From Clostridium sp. CAG:440 (GTDB lineage: Bacteria > Bacillota > Clostridia > TANB77 > CAG-508): a DNA stretch of 41,319 bases. Where the stretch lies: contig FR898625.1 of assembly GCA_000437215.1 (NCBI GenBank), positions 1 through 41,319 on the forward strand. Direction: 5' to 3'. A program made the position numbers and the translations under genes. This document shows, in pieces, positions 31,249 to 38,879 of this stretch. The notes under the pieces are model-generated. The model was not told where the DNA came from. It was given only the letters and a program-made list of their open reading frames with translations, and ran no database searches. How positions within the stretch are numbered: position 1 is the first letter of the stretch; each line of letters begins with the position of its first letter.

Positions 31249-32574
31249 ATGAAAGGAAAAGTACAACCAAAAACTTTACCAGGATTTATGGAGTTGTTAC
31301 CTAATGAACAAATTTTATTTAATAAAATGAAAGAGATAATACAAAAATCTTATGAAAAATATGGATTTTTGCCATTAGACACGCCAATAATAGAAGATGC
31401 TAATGTTTTACTTGCAAAAGCAGGTGGAGAAACAGAAAAACAAATATATAAATTGAAAAAAGGTGAAAATGACTTAGCTCTTAGATTTGATTTGACAGTT
31501 CCTTTAGCTAAATATGTAACGGAGTACTATGATAAATTAAGTTTTCCTTTTAAAAGATATCAAATAGGAAAAGTATATCGAGGGGAAAAACCACAAAGAG
31601 GAAGATATAGAGAGTTTTATCAATGTGATGTTGATATTATTGGTGATGGAGAATTATCTATAATAAATGATGCAGAAATTCCATCTATTATATATAATAC
31701 TTTTAAAAAACTTGGATTTGATGATTTTACGATTTGTATTAATAACAGAAAAATATTAAATGGATTGTTTTCAAGTTTAGAACTTGAAGATATATCGCCT
31801 GAGATATTAAGAATAATTGATAAAATAGAGAAAATAGGAAAAGAAGAAGTAAGAAGAGAATTATTAATATCTATACCAGAGAAAAAAGTTGATGTAATAA
31901 TGCAATTTTTAGAAATAAAAGGAAAAAATGAAGAAAAAATTCAAGCTTTAGAAAGTATGAATATTGATAATGCAATTTTTAAAGAGGGGATAAATGAAAT
32001 CAAAGAAGTTTCAAAATTTATCAAAATTTTTGGAGTTCCAGAAGAAAATTATAAAATTGATTTAACTATAGCTAGGGGATTAGATTATTATACAGGAACA
32101 GTTTATGAAACATTTCTAAATCAATATAAAAATTTAGGAAGTATATGTTCAGGAGGAAGATATGATAATTTAACAGAATATTATACAGAAAGAAAGATGC
32201 CAGGAGTAGGAATTTCAATAGGACTATCAAGATTATTTTTTCAATTAGTAGATAATGAAATAATTTCAGCAAATGAGGAATCAATTACAGATGTATTAAT
32301 AATTTCAATGACAGAAGATTGTGAAATGTGTGCAAAAATAGCTTCAAAGTTAAGAGAAGAAGATATAAATGTACAAATTAATATAGAACAACAAAAATTA
32401 GGAAAAAAATTTAAATATGCAAATAATATTAATGCAAGATATGTAATAATTATAGGAGAAGATGAAATAAAAAATAATGTAATAACATTAAAAGATATGA
32501 GTTCAGGAGAGCAAAATACCATTACATTAGAAGAAACTATAACGGTAGTGCAAAAAGCAAAAAATAAAGATTAG
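31249..32574 (+). CDS. hisS: Histidyl-tRNA synthetase, copy 2
   Basis: The 441-residue protein has canonical HisRS motifs: LALRFDLTVPLAKYV (about 75-89), FPFKRYQIGKVYRGEKPQ (about 99-116), YREFYQCDVDIIG (about 121-133), IARGLDYYTGTVYE (about 274-287), SGGRYDNL (about 300-307) and a full anticodon-binding domain ending with YVIIIGEDEIKNN. It is closer to textbook HisRS than copy 1 and shares the low-GC codon use of hisIE and hisZG. AAGGGGG lies before the ATG, 12 bp after hisIE. A second element-borne HisRS is hard to explain by translation alone; protection against a HisRS inhibitor is a possibility. Confidence 0.88.
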   Translation: MKGKVQPKTLPGFMELLPNEQILFNKMKEIIQKSYEKYGFLPLDTPIIEDANVLLAKAGGETEKQIYKLKKGENDLALRFDLTVPLAKYVTEYYDKLSFPFKRYQIGKVYRGEKPQRGRYREFYQCDVDIIGDGELSIINDAEIPSIIYNTFKKLGFDDFTICINNRKILNGLFSSLELEDISPEILRIIDKIEKIGKEEVRRELLISIPEKKVDVIMQFLEIKGKNEEKIQALESMNIDNAIFKEGINEIKEVSKFIKIFGVPEENYKIDLTIARGLDYYTGTVYETFLNQYKNLGSICSGGRYDNLTEYYTERKMPGVGISIGLSRLFFQLVDNEIISANEESITDVLIISMTEDCEMCAKIASKLREEDINVQINIEQQKLGKKFKYANNINARYVIIIGEDEIKNNVITLKDMSSGEQNTITLEETITVVQKAKNKD

Positions 32575-32595
32575 GAAGGAAAGTGCAATAAACAA

Positions 32596-33291
32596 ATGGC
32601 AAATAATTTTGTAAGATATGAAGATTTAATAACAATAGAGGAATATGATGAAAAAACAGATAAAGAAGAATTTGTATTACTTCCATTAGAAGATGATTTG
32701 GTAATTGGAAAATATCAAGAAAGAAGAAATATGTTAGAATATGGACATCAAATTGCTGTAAGAAAAACAGTGTATGAAAAACTTATAAATGTTGCAAAAG
32801 ATTTAAAAGAAATAAATGCAAATTATAAAGTAATAGTAGTATATGGATTTAGAGATATGAAAAAACAAGAAAGATACTTTAATGAAATACTAGAAGAGGT
32901 AAAGGAAAATTTTCAAGACGAAATGGAAATGTATGAATATATACATGAAAAAATTGCAGTACCAGTCGTTTCAGGACATCCAACTGGTGGAGCAGTTGAT
33001 GCAGCAATATATGATAGTAAAGAAAATAGAATATTAGATTTTGGTTCAGAAATATTAGATTATAGCACTACACAATGCTATTATGAAGCTAACGATATAT
33101 CAGAAGAAGCAAAGAACAATAGAAAAATATTAAGAAGAATAATGATGAAAGAAGGATTTGCTCCTTATGATGGAGAATGGTGGCATTTTTCATACGGAGA
33201 TAAAGAATGGGCTTTTTATTATGATAAAGAAAAGGCATTATATAATCAAGTTGAAGCAAGTAGAATTTTTGGAGAAGAAAAATGCATATAG
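32596..33291 (+). CDS. VanX-like D-alanyl-D-alanine dipeptidase (peptidase M15D)
   Basis: The 231-residue protein carries the zinc-binding motifs of VanX/DdpX: SGHPTGGAVDAAIYD (about 126-140; SxHxxGxAxD) and EWWHFSYGDKEWAFYY (about 194-209; ExxH). VGYR-like VVYGFRD (about 80-86) holds the Arg seen in VanX. These enzymes cleave dipeptides containing D-amino acids. With a DapF-like epimerase in the same cluster, a D-amino-acid dipeptide could be the substrate; this is inference. The 3' end was altered by an IS30 insertion: without the IS the protein would end KCISQLC; now it ends KCI with a stop supplied by the IS. The motifs are intact, so activity should remain. Confidence 0.82.
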   Translation: MANNFVRYEDLITIEEYDEKTDKEEFVLLPLEDDLVIGKYQERRNMLEYGHQIAVRKTVYEKLINVAKDLKEINANYKVIVVYGFRDMKKQERYFNEILEEVKENFQDEMEMYEYIHEKIAVPVVSGHPTGGAVDAAIYDSKENRILDFGSEILDYSTTQCYYEANDISEEAKNNRKILRRIMMKEGFAPYDGEWWHFSYGDKEWAFYYDKEKALYNQVEASRIFGEEKCI

Positions 33292-34482
33292 AAATGGTAA
33301 AATTAAATTACCGGTTTTGAAAAATAAAAAAGACACATAATTAAAACTTATGATACAATGTTGGTGTCTAATCAAACATTGAAAGGAAGAATTAATTATG
33401 TGTCAAGATAATAATACCACAAAAAGTAGAAAAGGTAAACACCTAGAATATAATGAAAGACAATCAATAGAGAGATGGTACAATAGAGATAAGCGTACAA
33501 AAGTTGAAATATCAAGACTTTTAGACAGGACAGAAAAAACAATAAGAAATGAAATAAAAAGAGGATTAGTAAAAAATTTAACAAGTGAATTAATAGAAAT
33601 ATGGGTATATAGTGCAGATGTAGCACAAGAAAGATATGAATATTATCTGAAAGCAAAGGGGCCAAAATTAAAAATAGATAATGATTATGAATTAAAAGAA
33701 TATGTGGAAAAAGCGATAAAGGAAGATAAAAAATCACCAGAGGTAATAGCAGAAGAAATAAAAGAAATGAATTTTAAAACAAAGATGTGTGCAAGAACAA
33801 TAAGAAATAACATAGCAAGTGGAGATATATACGATATAGCTCCAAAAGATATGATATATAACAAAATATATAAAGAAAAAAACAAAGGCAAAAAAGTATG
33901 TGAAAAAGTACCGCCCGAGAAAAGTATAGACCATAGACCAGAGAAAGCGAATACAAGAGAAGAATATGGACATTGGGAGGGAGATTTGGTAATAGGCAAA
34001 AGGAAAAAAGGAGCAGTGTTATTCACATTAACAGAGAGAAAAACGAGAGAAGAAATAATAATAAAATTAAAAAGTAAAGAAGCGAAAGAAGTAGCAAAGG
34101 CACTAGATATACTAGAGAAAATATACAAGAAAGAATTTAGTAATAAATTCAAGACAATAACATTTGATAATGGTCCAGAATTTAGAAATTGGAAGAGCTT
34201 AGAGAAGTCATATGATAATAGAAAAAAGAGATCAAGAACACAAGTGTATTATGCACATCCATATAGATCAGGAGAACGAGGCAGCAACGAAAATGGAAAT
34301 AGATTAATAAGAAGATTCATACCTAAAGGAAAAGATATAACGCTAATATCAGAGGAATTTATAAAGTATGTGGAAAATTGGATAAATAATTATCCAAGAG
34401 CCATGTTTAATTATAAAAGCACCAACCAAATATTGGAAAAATTATGTGCATAATAAACCGGAAATTTATTATTGCAATTTAT
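33290..34482 (+). mobile_element. IS30-family insertion sequence with 17-bp target duplication
   Basis: Imperfect inverted ends of about 28 bp match at 22 positions and share an inner CCGGTTT block. They are flanked by identical 17-bp copies of AGAAGAAAAATGCATAT (33273-33289 and 34483-34499). The element is 1,193 bp with one transposase gene. It sits in the last codons of the vanX-like gene. Confidence 0.85.
33398..34453 (+). CDS. IS30-family transposase
   Basis: The 351-residue protein begins with the helix-turn-helix KGKHLEYNERQSIERWYN and IGRSL-like ISRLLDRTEKTIRNEIKRG (about 44-62). The DDE domain shows EYGHWEGDLVIGKRKKG (first Asp, about 191), ITFDNGPEF (second Asp, about 257) and RGSNENGNRLIRRFIPKG (Glu, about 300). 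All are typical of IS30. The gene looks intact. AAAGGAAG precedes the ATG. Confidence 0.92.
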   Translation: MCQDNNTTKSRKGKHLEYNERQSIERWYNRDKRTKVEISRLLDRTEKTIRNEIKRGLVKNLTSELIEIWVYSADVAQERYEYYLKAKGPKLKIDNDYELKEYVEKAIKEDKKSPEVIAEEIKEMNFKTKMCARTIRNNIASGDIYDIAPKDMIYNKIYKEKNKGKKVCEKVPPEKSIDHRPEKANTREEYGHWEGDLVIGKRKKGAVLFTLTERKTREEIIIKLKSKEAKEVAKALDILEKIYKKEFSNKFKTITFDNGPEFRNWKSLEKSYDNRKKRSRTQVYYAHPYRSGERGSNENGNRLIRRFIPKGKDITLISEEFIKYVENWINNYPRAMFNYKSTNQILEKLCA

Positions 34483-34509
34483 AGAAGAAAAATGCATATC
34501 ACAATTATG

Positions 34510-34567
34510 TTGACAAAACAGATGACATCATATATAATAATACCAATTAGCGAAAGCTAATTGGTAT
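34510..34567 (+). promoter_or_regulatory. Promoter and 5'-end hairpin of the SUMF1-like gene
   Basis: Perfect TTGACA (34510) and TATAAT (34533) boxes are 17 bp apart. Right at the expected RNA start is a perfect 12-bp hairpin with a GAAA tetraloop (34540-34567) followed by TTTATT. It could stabilise the mRNA or act as a conditional terminator. Confidence 0.7.
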
Positions 34568-34601
34568 TTTATTAACAAGTCTTTAAAAGGAGGTCATTGA
34601 C

Positions 34602-35279
34602 ATGAAAGAAAGATTTGTAGAGTATTGTGATGGCGATCGGATTGAAGTAGATGTTTTAGAAGGATATCACTTCAAAGAAGGAACTGTTAATGATGGATAT
34701 GTAATAGAAGATGATTTAGGAAATCAACTTTTAAGGATTCCGTCAGGTTACACAGCAGATGGGTTATACATTAGAGGATTTTGGGTTTCAAGATATAAAA
34801 TATCGGTAGACGATGAGGGAAATCCACACTCAATTGCAGGAAAATATCCATGTGTAGGTATTAACTTTTTTGATGCGATGAAGAAAGCAAAGAAAATGAA
34901 TGGCGATTTGATAGCAAAAGAAGAGTATAATCGAATTTGTATGTGGCTGGTACAAACGGGTGCGGCAACTTTTGAGGAAGTTTTCATTAAAGGAAATAAT
35001 GATATTGGAAATTACTCAAATCCGTTTGTACTTGAGAAGACAGGTTCTAATCCTAAATGGATGCGTAATCGTTTAGATTGTTTCTGGGGAGGAGCATATA
35101 TATGGACGACAGAAAAATCTGAACTTTATGACCATCATAGAATTATTAGAGGAGGTCATAACTCGTATTTTACTACAGGAGAAAAGCATCCACCTGCTTT
35201 TAGAGCATGGGCAGATCCGGAGAGAGACAGCGAAAACATTACGTTTAGAATTGTTGTTAGAGACCCGAAGAAAGACTAA
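34602..35279 (+). CDS. SUMF1/FGE-fold protein of the cargo cluster
   Basis: The 225-residue protein has the formylglycine-generating-enzyme/EgtB-type fold: RIPSGYTADGLYIRGFWVSRYKIS (split across about 46-69), VGINFFDAMKKAKKMNGDLIAKEEYNRI (split across about 86-113), and the closing IIRGGHNSY and NITFRIVVRD. The family includes oxidases that make formylglycine and EgtB, which works on histidine betaine, but also many non-catalytic members. The active-site cysteine pair of FGE is not seen. An anaerobic host would also argue against an oxygenase. It has its own promoter, AAAGGAGGTC 8 nt before ATG, and codon use like the epimerase and HisRS copy 1. Role unknown. Confidence 0.65.
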   Translation: MKERFVEYCDGDRIEVDVLEGYHFKEGTVNDGYVIEDDLGNQLLRIPSGYTADGLYIRGFWVSRYKISVDDEGNPHSIAGKYPCVGINFFDAMKKAKKMNGDLIAKEEYNRICMWLVQTGAATFEEVFIKGNNDIGNYSNPFVLEKTGSNPKWMRNRLDCFWGGAYIWTTEKSELYDHHRIIRGGHNSYFTTGEKHPPAFRAWADPERDSENITFRIVVRDPKKD

Positions 35280-35287
35280 GTTAAAAG

Positions 35288-35335
35288 GAGTAGTATATAA
35301 TGTTTGATTTAACAATATATACTACTCTTTCTTTT
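35288..35335. terminator. Bidirectional terminator
   Basis: A perfect 12-bp stem (GAGTAGTATATA with TATATACTACTC) is followed by a T-rich tract and preceded by AAAAG. It separates the SUMF1-like gene from the minus-strand gene. Confidence 0.75.
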
Positions 35336-35394
35336 ATCTTATATTGTAAAATTTAATATTCTTATAATTTTTACATAAATCATGTTATACATTA

Positions 35395-36514
35395 TTATTT
35401 TGCATTTTTTATCCACTTTTCAAACTCTTTCGCACTAATTTCCTTATCTAAATATTTCTTCTTCATAATAGCTCCATCTTTTTTATAATTTTCAAACCTT
35501 TCAATTGCTTTTTCAGTACCATAATGAGAAACAGAACTAGCCAAAGAAAGATACCTTTTTCTATACATATTAAGTAATTCATCATCTTTTAATGATTTTT
35601 TATAACTTATTTGTTTTCCTAATTGTTTACAGGTTTTATTATCTTTAAAAATATTATTACAATATTTAATATCTCTTAAATTTTCCGGAATAAAATATCT
35701 TCCACAATTTTTACATTGCTTAATTACATGACGTTTATCTGATATAAACTCTTTAAATTCAATTGCTAAAATACTTATAACATCAGAACTACAAAAACAA
35801 TATGGTATATTATACAAAGGTAAATTAAATCCACATAAATAGTATGCACCAAAAGTAAAGTCTAATGTTAGATTATTTATTAATCCAGAAATTTCAATAA
35901 AATCATTTTCTACATTATAGTTTTGCAAACGGTTATAATGCTGTTTTTCATATTCATCATATAATTTTGGATATTTTTTCTTAAATAAATCAAGTCTTTT
36001 TTGGGCTAAATTACTTTTTTTCTCAAAATAATCATCCCACATTCTATCAAATTCTATTTCTTCAGAAGTAGCAGGAATATCTTCATAATCTTCTTCAATT
36101 TCATCTACAATTGTTTTATCATAAGGTAAGTTTAGATGTTTTAAAAATATATTTTGGACACTAATAAAATGTTCTTCTTCAGAACGCATAAGTTCGAATA
36201 AGCCTAAAAAATAGTCTTTTTTATTTAGTTCAAGACCAATAAAATTAACTCCAGGTTTTATTTTTTCAGGATGTTTTGGATAATATAAAGATGCATAACA
36301 AAATTTTCTAATAAAGTTTCCGAATCTCTCTACTTTTAAAATCTGTATTTAAAAAATTCAAAAGAAATGTTCCAATTGGCATAACTTTGCATTTGAATAC
36401 AGGTTCAGAATAATAAAGTTCATCTGTTTTATCAGTTTTATCTTTATGAATCATATCTCTATATAATAAAAATTCGGTATTGCTATTCTTATCAAAAGCA
36501 ATATAAAAATCCAT
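35395..36514 (-). pseudogene. Zinc-ribbon protein of DUF6076 type, split by a frameshift
   Basis: On the minus strand a good start at 36514 (behind AGGAGTG) gives 68 residues and stops at 36308. A second frame, open through this region, continues as NFIRKFCYASLYYPKHP and runs on through the ATG at 36189 to 35395. Removing one A near 36350 would join the parts into about 370 residues. The C-terminal half has a zinc ribbon (CKNCGRYFIP, CNN and CKQLGK, about 160-190 of the 264-residue part), seen in DUF6076 proteins of Firmicutes. Function is unknown. A sequencing error or slippage at the A-run could also explain the break. Confidence 0.6.
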
Positions 36515-36900
36515 AAACTACACTCCTATCAAACAACCACAAATCAATAAAAAATTTTTTTCTGTTGTATAGTGTTATTTCTAATATCAAACAATTATAA
36601 TCGTATTACAAGTTGTTTGATAATATTGTATTACAAAATACCGTAAAAGTCAAAAATAGAACATTGAAAAACATACAAAATATAATTCTTTTAAAAATGT
36701 ATAGAATATTTTGTATCATAATTAGTTATAAGACATATAATGAAACTTCTATCTGGCTAACATGATGTAAAGGGATAGCTTCTTAGAAAAGGAGAGGAGG
36801 GCAAATCTCCTATGTGAATAATAATTCACTTATAACTAATAATCAAAAGTAATAAAATTTATAGATTGATAATATGGTGTATAAAGGAGTTGGTGTTAGT
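36515..36900. promoter_or_regulatory. Control region with TATCAAACAA motifs and a branched inverted repeat
   Basis: No gene is seen before 36901. TATCAAACAA occurs at 36527 and 36585 and inverted (TTGTTTGATA) at 36613; the last two form a hairpin. They lie just upstream of the minus-strand gene and could be operators. At 36721-36840 ATTAGTTATAAG and CTTATAACTAAT (12 bp, perfect) enclose about 96 nt with smaller stems (CTATC with GATAG; GGAG with CTCC), suggesting a folded leader ahead of the tnpW-like gene. Confidence 0.5.
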
Positions 36901-37050
36901 GTGAATGATTATATAGAAGAAAAAACTACATATACCATAGATAATCAAGAATATACTGTAATAGTACGAACTAAAAAAGATAATGACACAGAAAAAATAT
37001 ACAACATACTGAGTAGGTATGCTCTTCAAAAATTAAATAGTATTAATTAA
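36901..37050 (+). CDS. TnpW-like small protein
   Basis: A 49-residue protein starts at GTG 36901, 11 nt after AGGAG. The sequence includes TTYTIDNQEYTVIVRTKKD and then DTEKIYNILSRY. This beta-hairpin plus helix pattern, with T-Y-x-I and D-T/S-E-K-I-x-x-L, matches the TnpW family of Tn4451-type elements, which accompany the large serine recombinase TnpX. Its position about 250 bp before two serine recombinases supports the call. The role of TnpW is not well established; it may modulate excision. Confidence 0.75.
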   Translation: MNDYIEEKTTYTIDNQEYTVIVRTKKDNDTEKIYNILSRYALQKLNSIN

Positions 37051-37135
37051 AAAGATAGTAATTATTTTGAAAAATGCTGGATATTATCAAAAAAATTTTG
37101 TATAATCCATGTTACATAAAGGAATAGTTACTATC

Positions 37136-37268
37136 ACTAATAGAAAATTTCATTTTCTATTAGTTCAAAGATTGTACACAAATTTCTTTCAGAAATTTGG
37201 CACGCGAACAAAGACGGGACATATAAATAATCTAATAGATGACAAATGAAATCATGTCCCTTTTGTTC
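37136..37268 (+). ncRNA. Structured leader element, copy 2 (upstream of the serine recombinases)
   Basis: This has the same three stems as 15608-15746. P1 is ACTAATAGAAAAT with its perfect complement (37136-37164), of different sequence but the same position. P2 is CAAATTTC with GAAATTTG (37179-37199). P3 is GGGACAT (37216-37222) with ATGTCCC (37254-37260), extended by AACAAA with TTTGTT. The linker TTGTACACAAATTTCTT and the block GGCACxCGAACAAAGACG are shared. It ends 27 bp before the recombinase ATG. Confidence 0.65.
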
Positions 37269-37295
37269 TAATCAAGGAAAGGGAGAGTAACTATT

Positions 37296-38861
37296 ATGGA
37301 AAATACAAAATATAAAGTAGCAGGTTATTTAAGATTATCAAAGGAAGATGGTGATAAAGAAGAAAGTGATAGTATTGTTAGTCAAAAAAGTATTATAGAA
37401 AATAAAATAAAAGAGTTAGGAAAAGAATTTGAATTATATGATTTATACATAGATGATGGATATACTGGTTTAAACACAGATAGACCTTCATTTAAAAAGA
37501 TGATTACTGATATTGAAAACGGAATGGTAAATACTGTTATAACTAAAGACTTATCAAGACTTTCAAGAAATAGTTTTGAAGCTAACTATTACATAGAAAT
37601 ATATTTTTTAGAAAAAAATATTAGGTATATTTCAATTTTAGATAATGTAGATACATATTTAAAAAATTCAAATAATGATATGATACAATTAAAAACTCTA
37701 ATTAATGACTGGTATAGTAAAGATATTTCAAGGAAGGTAAGAAGTGGAGTATGGGCTAGAAAAGAAAAAGGAATGTATCTGGCAGCAAAAGCTCCATATG
37801 GGTATAAAAAGTCAAAAGTAAATAAAAATAAGCTAGAAATAGATGTTGAACCAGCAAGAGTTATAAAACTTATTTTTGATATGTATGATAATGGAAAAAC
37901 AATAACTGGAATAGCAAAATATCTGCAAGAGCAAAAAATATATTGCCCAGACTATTACGATTTTGGTGGAGCAAAAAATGGAGATTATAACTGGAGAAAT
38001 GAAGCTATTAGTAGAATACTAAAAAATAAGGTCTATATAGGTCATACAGAATATGGAAAAAAGATTAATCTAAGCTATAAATCCAAAAAAGTAAAAATCA
38101 TGCCGAGAGAAGAATGGCAAATTGTAGAGAATACGCATGAACCAATTATTTCAAAAGAACAGTTTGAGAGAATACAAACAAGATTAAATATTCACAAGAA
38201 AACTAGACATAGAAAATATGAATGGAAGTTAAATGGAATTGTATTTTGCAAAGAATGTGGAACAAAAATGGCAATTAAAGTAATGCGAGATAAAGAAGGA
38301 AATATCAAGTCAAAAAAAGCGTATTGTGGAACCGCTGTAAGAAAAAACAATAATACTATATGCAAAAGAAAATATAAATCGATAGATGAAGATGTAGTAG
38401 AAAAAGTTGTTATGGCAAATGTAAAAGAAAAATTAAGCAAAATAAGTAAAAGCGATAAATTAGAAAATTTAATTTTAAATCAGTATAATGAAAATAGTAC
38501 AAAAGTATATGATGATAATATAAAAATTCTTGAAAAGCAACTTGAAAAAACGGATAAGACAATAACTTCACTATATGAAGATTATAAAAATGATATTATA
38601 GAAATTGATGATTATAAAAGATTCTATAAAACAGAAATAGAACGAAGAACAAACATAAAGAATAATCTTAATTCTATTTTAAAAGAAAAGGAAAAAAGAC
38701 CAATAATAACAAAAGAAAGATTAATATCTATTATGAATGAATTATCTAATATTGAAAAATGGGATAGAGATAAATTATCTGAGATTATTTACAATATAGA
38801 AATTGACAAGGAAAATAAAATTTATATTAATTACAAATATAATGTTTTTGATAAATTATAG
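37296..38861 (+). CDS. Large serine recombinase 1
   Basis: The 521-residue protein has the N-terminal resolvase domain with catalytic Ser15 in GYLRLSKEDGD, DDGYTGLNTDRPSF (about 53-66) and the ITKDLSRLSRN motif (about 81-91). A recombinase domain (about 165-270) follows, then a zinc ribbon (CKECGTKM ... YCGTA ... CKRK, about 325-365), a coiled coil (about 395-460) and a short beta end. This is the TnpX/phiC31-like layout used for integration and excision without host factors. AAAGGGAGAG precedes the ATG. It is followed by a second recombinase after 18 bp. Confidence 0.93.
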   Translation: MENTKYKVAGYLRLSKEDGDKEESDSIVSQKSIIENKIKELGKEFELYDLYIDDGYTGLNTDRPSFKKMITDIENGMVNTVITKDLSRLSRNSFEANYYIEIYFLEKNIRYISILDNVDTYLKNSNNDMIQLKTLINDWYSKDISRKVRSGVWARKEKGMYLAAKAPYGYKKSKVNKNKLEIDVEPARVIKLIFDMYDNGKTITGIAKYLQEQKIYCPDYYDFGGAKNGDYNWRNEAISRILKNKVYIGHTEYGKKINLSYKSKKVKIMPREEWQIVENTHEPIISKEQFERIQTRLNIHKKTRHRKYEWKLNGIVFCKECGTKMAIKVMRDKEGNIKSKKAYCGTAVRKNNNTICKRKYKSIDEDVVEKVVMANVKEKLSKISKSDKLENLILNQYNENSTKVYDDNIKILEKQLEKTDKTITSLYEDYKNDIIEIDDYKRFYKTEIERRTNIKNNLNSILKEKEKRPIITKERLISIMNELSNIEKWDRDKLSEIIYNIEIDKENKIYINYKYNVFDKL

Positions 38862-38879
38862 TTTTAGAATGGAATAACT

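Noticed and set aside
11164..35279. Diversity-generating retroelement, because two SUMF1/C-lectin-like folds are present
   Set aside because: No reverse transcriptase and no template/variable repeat pair were found.
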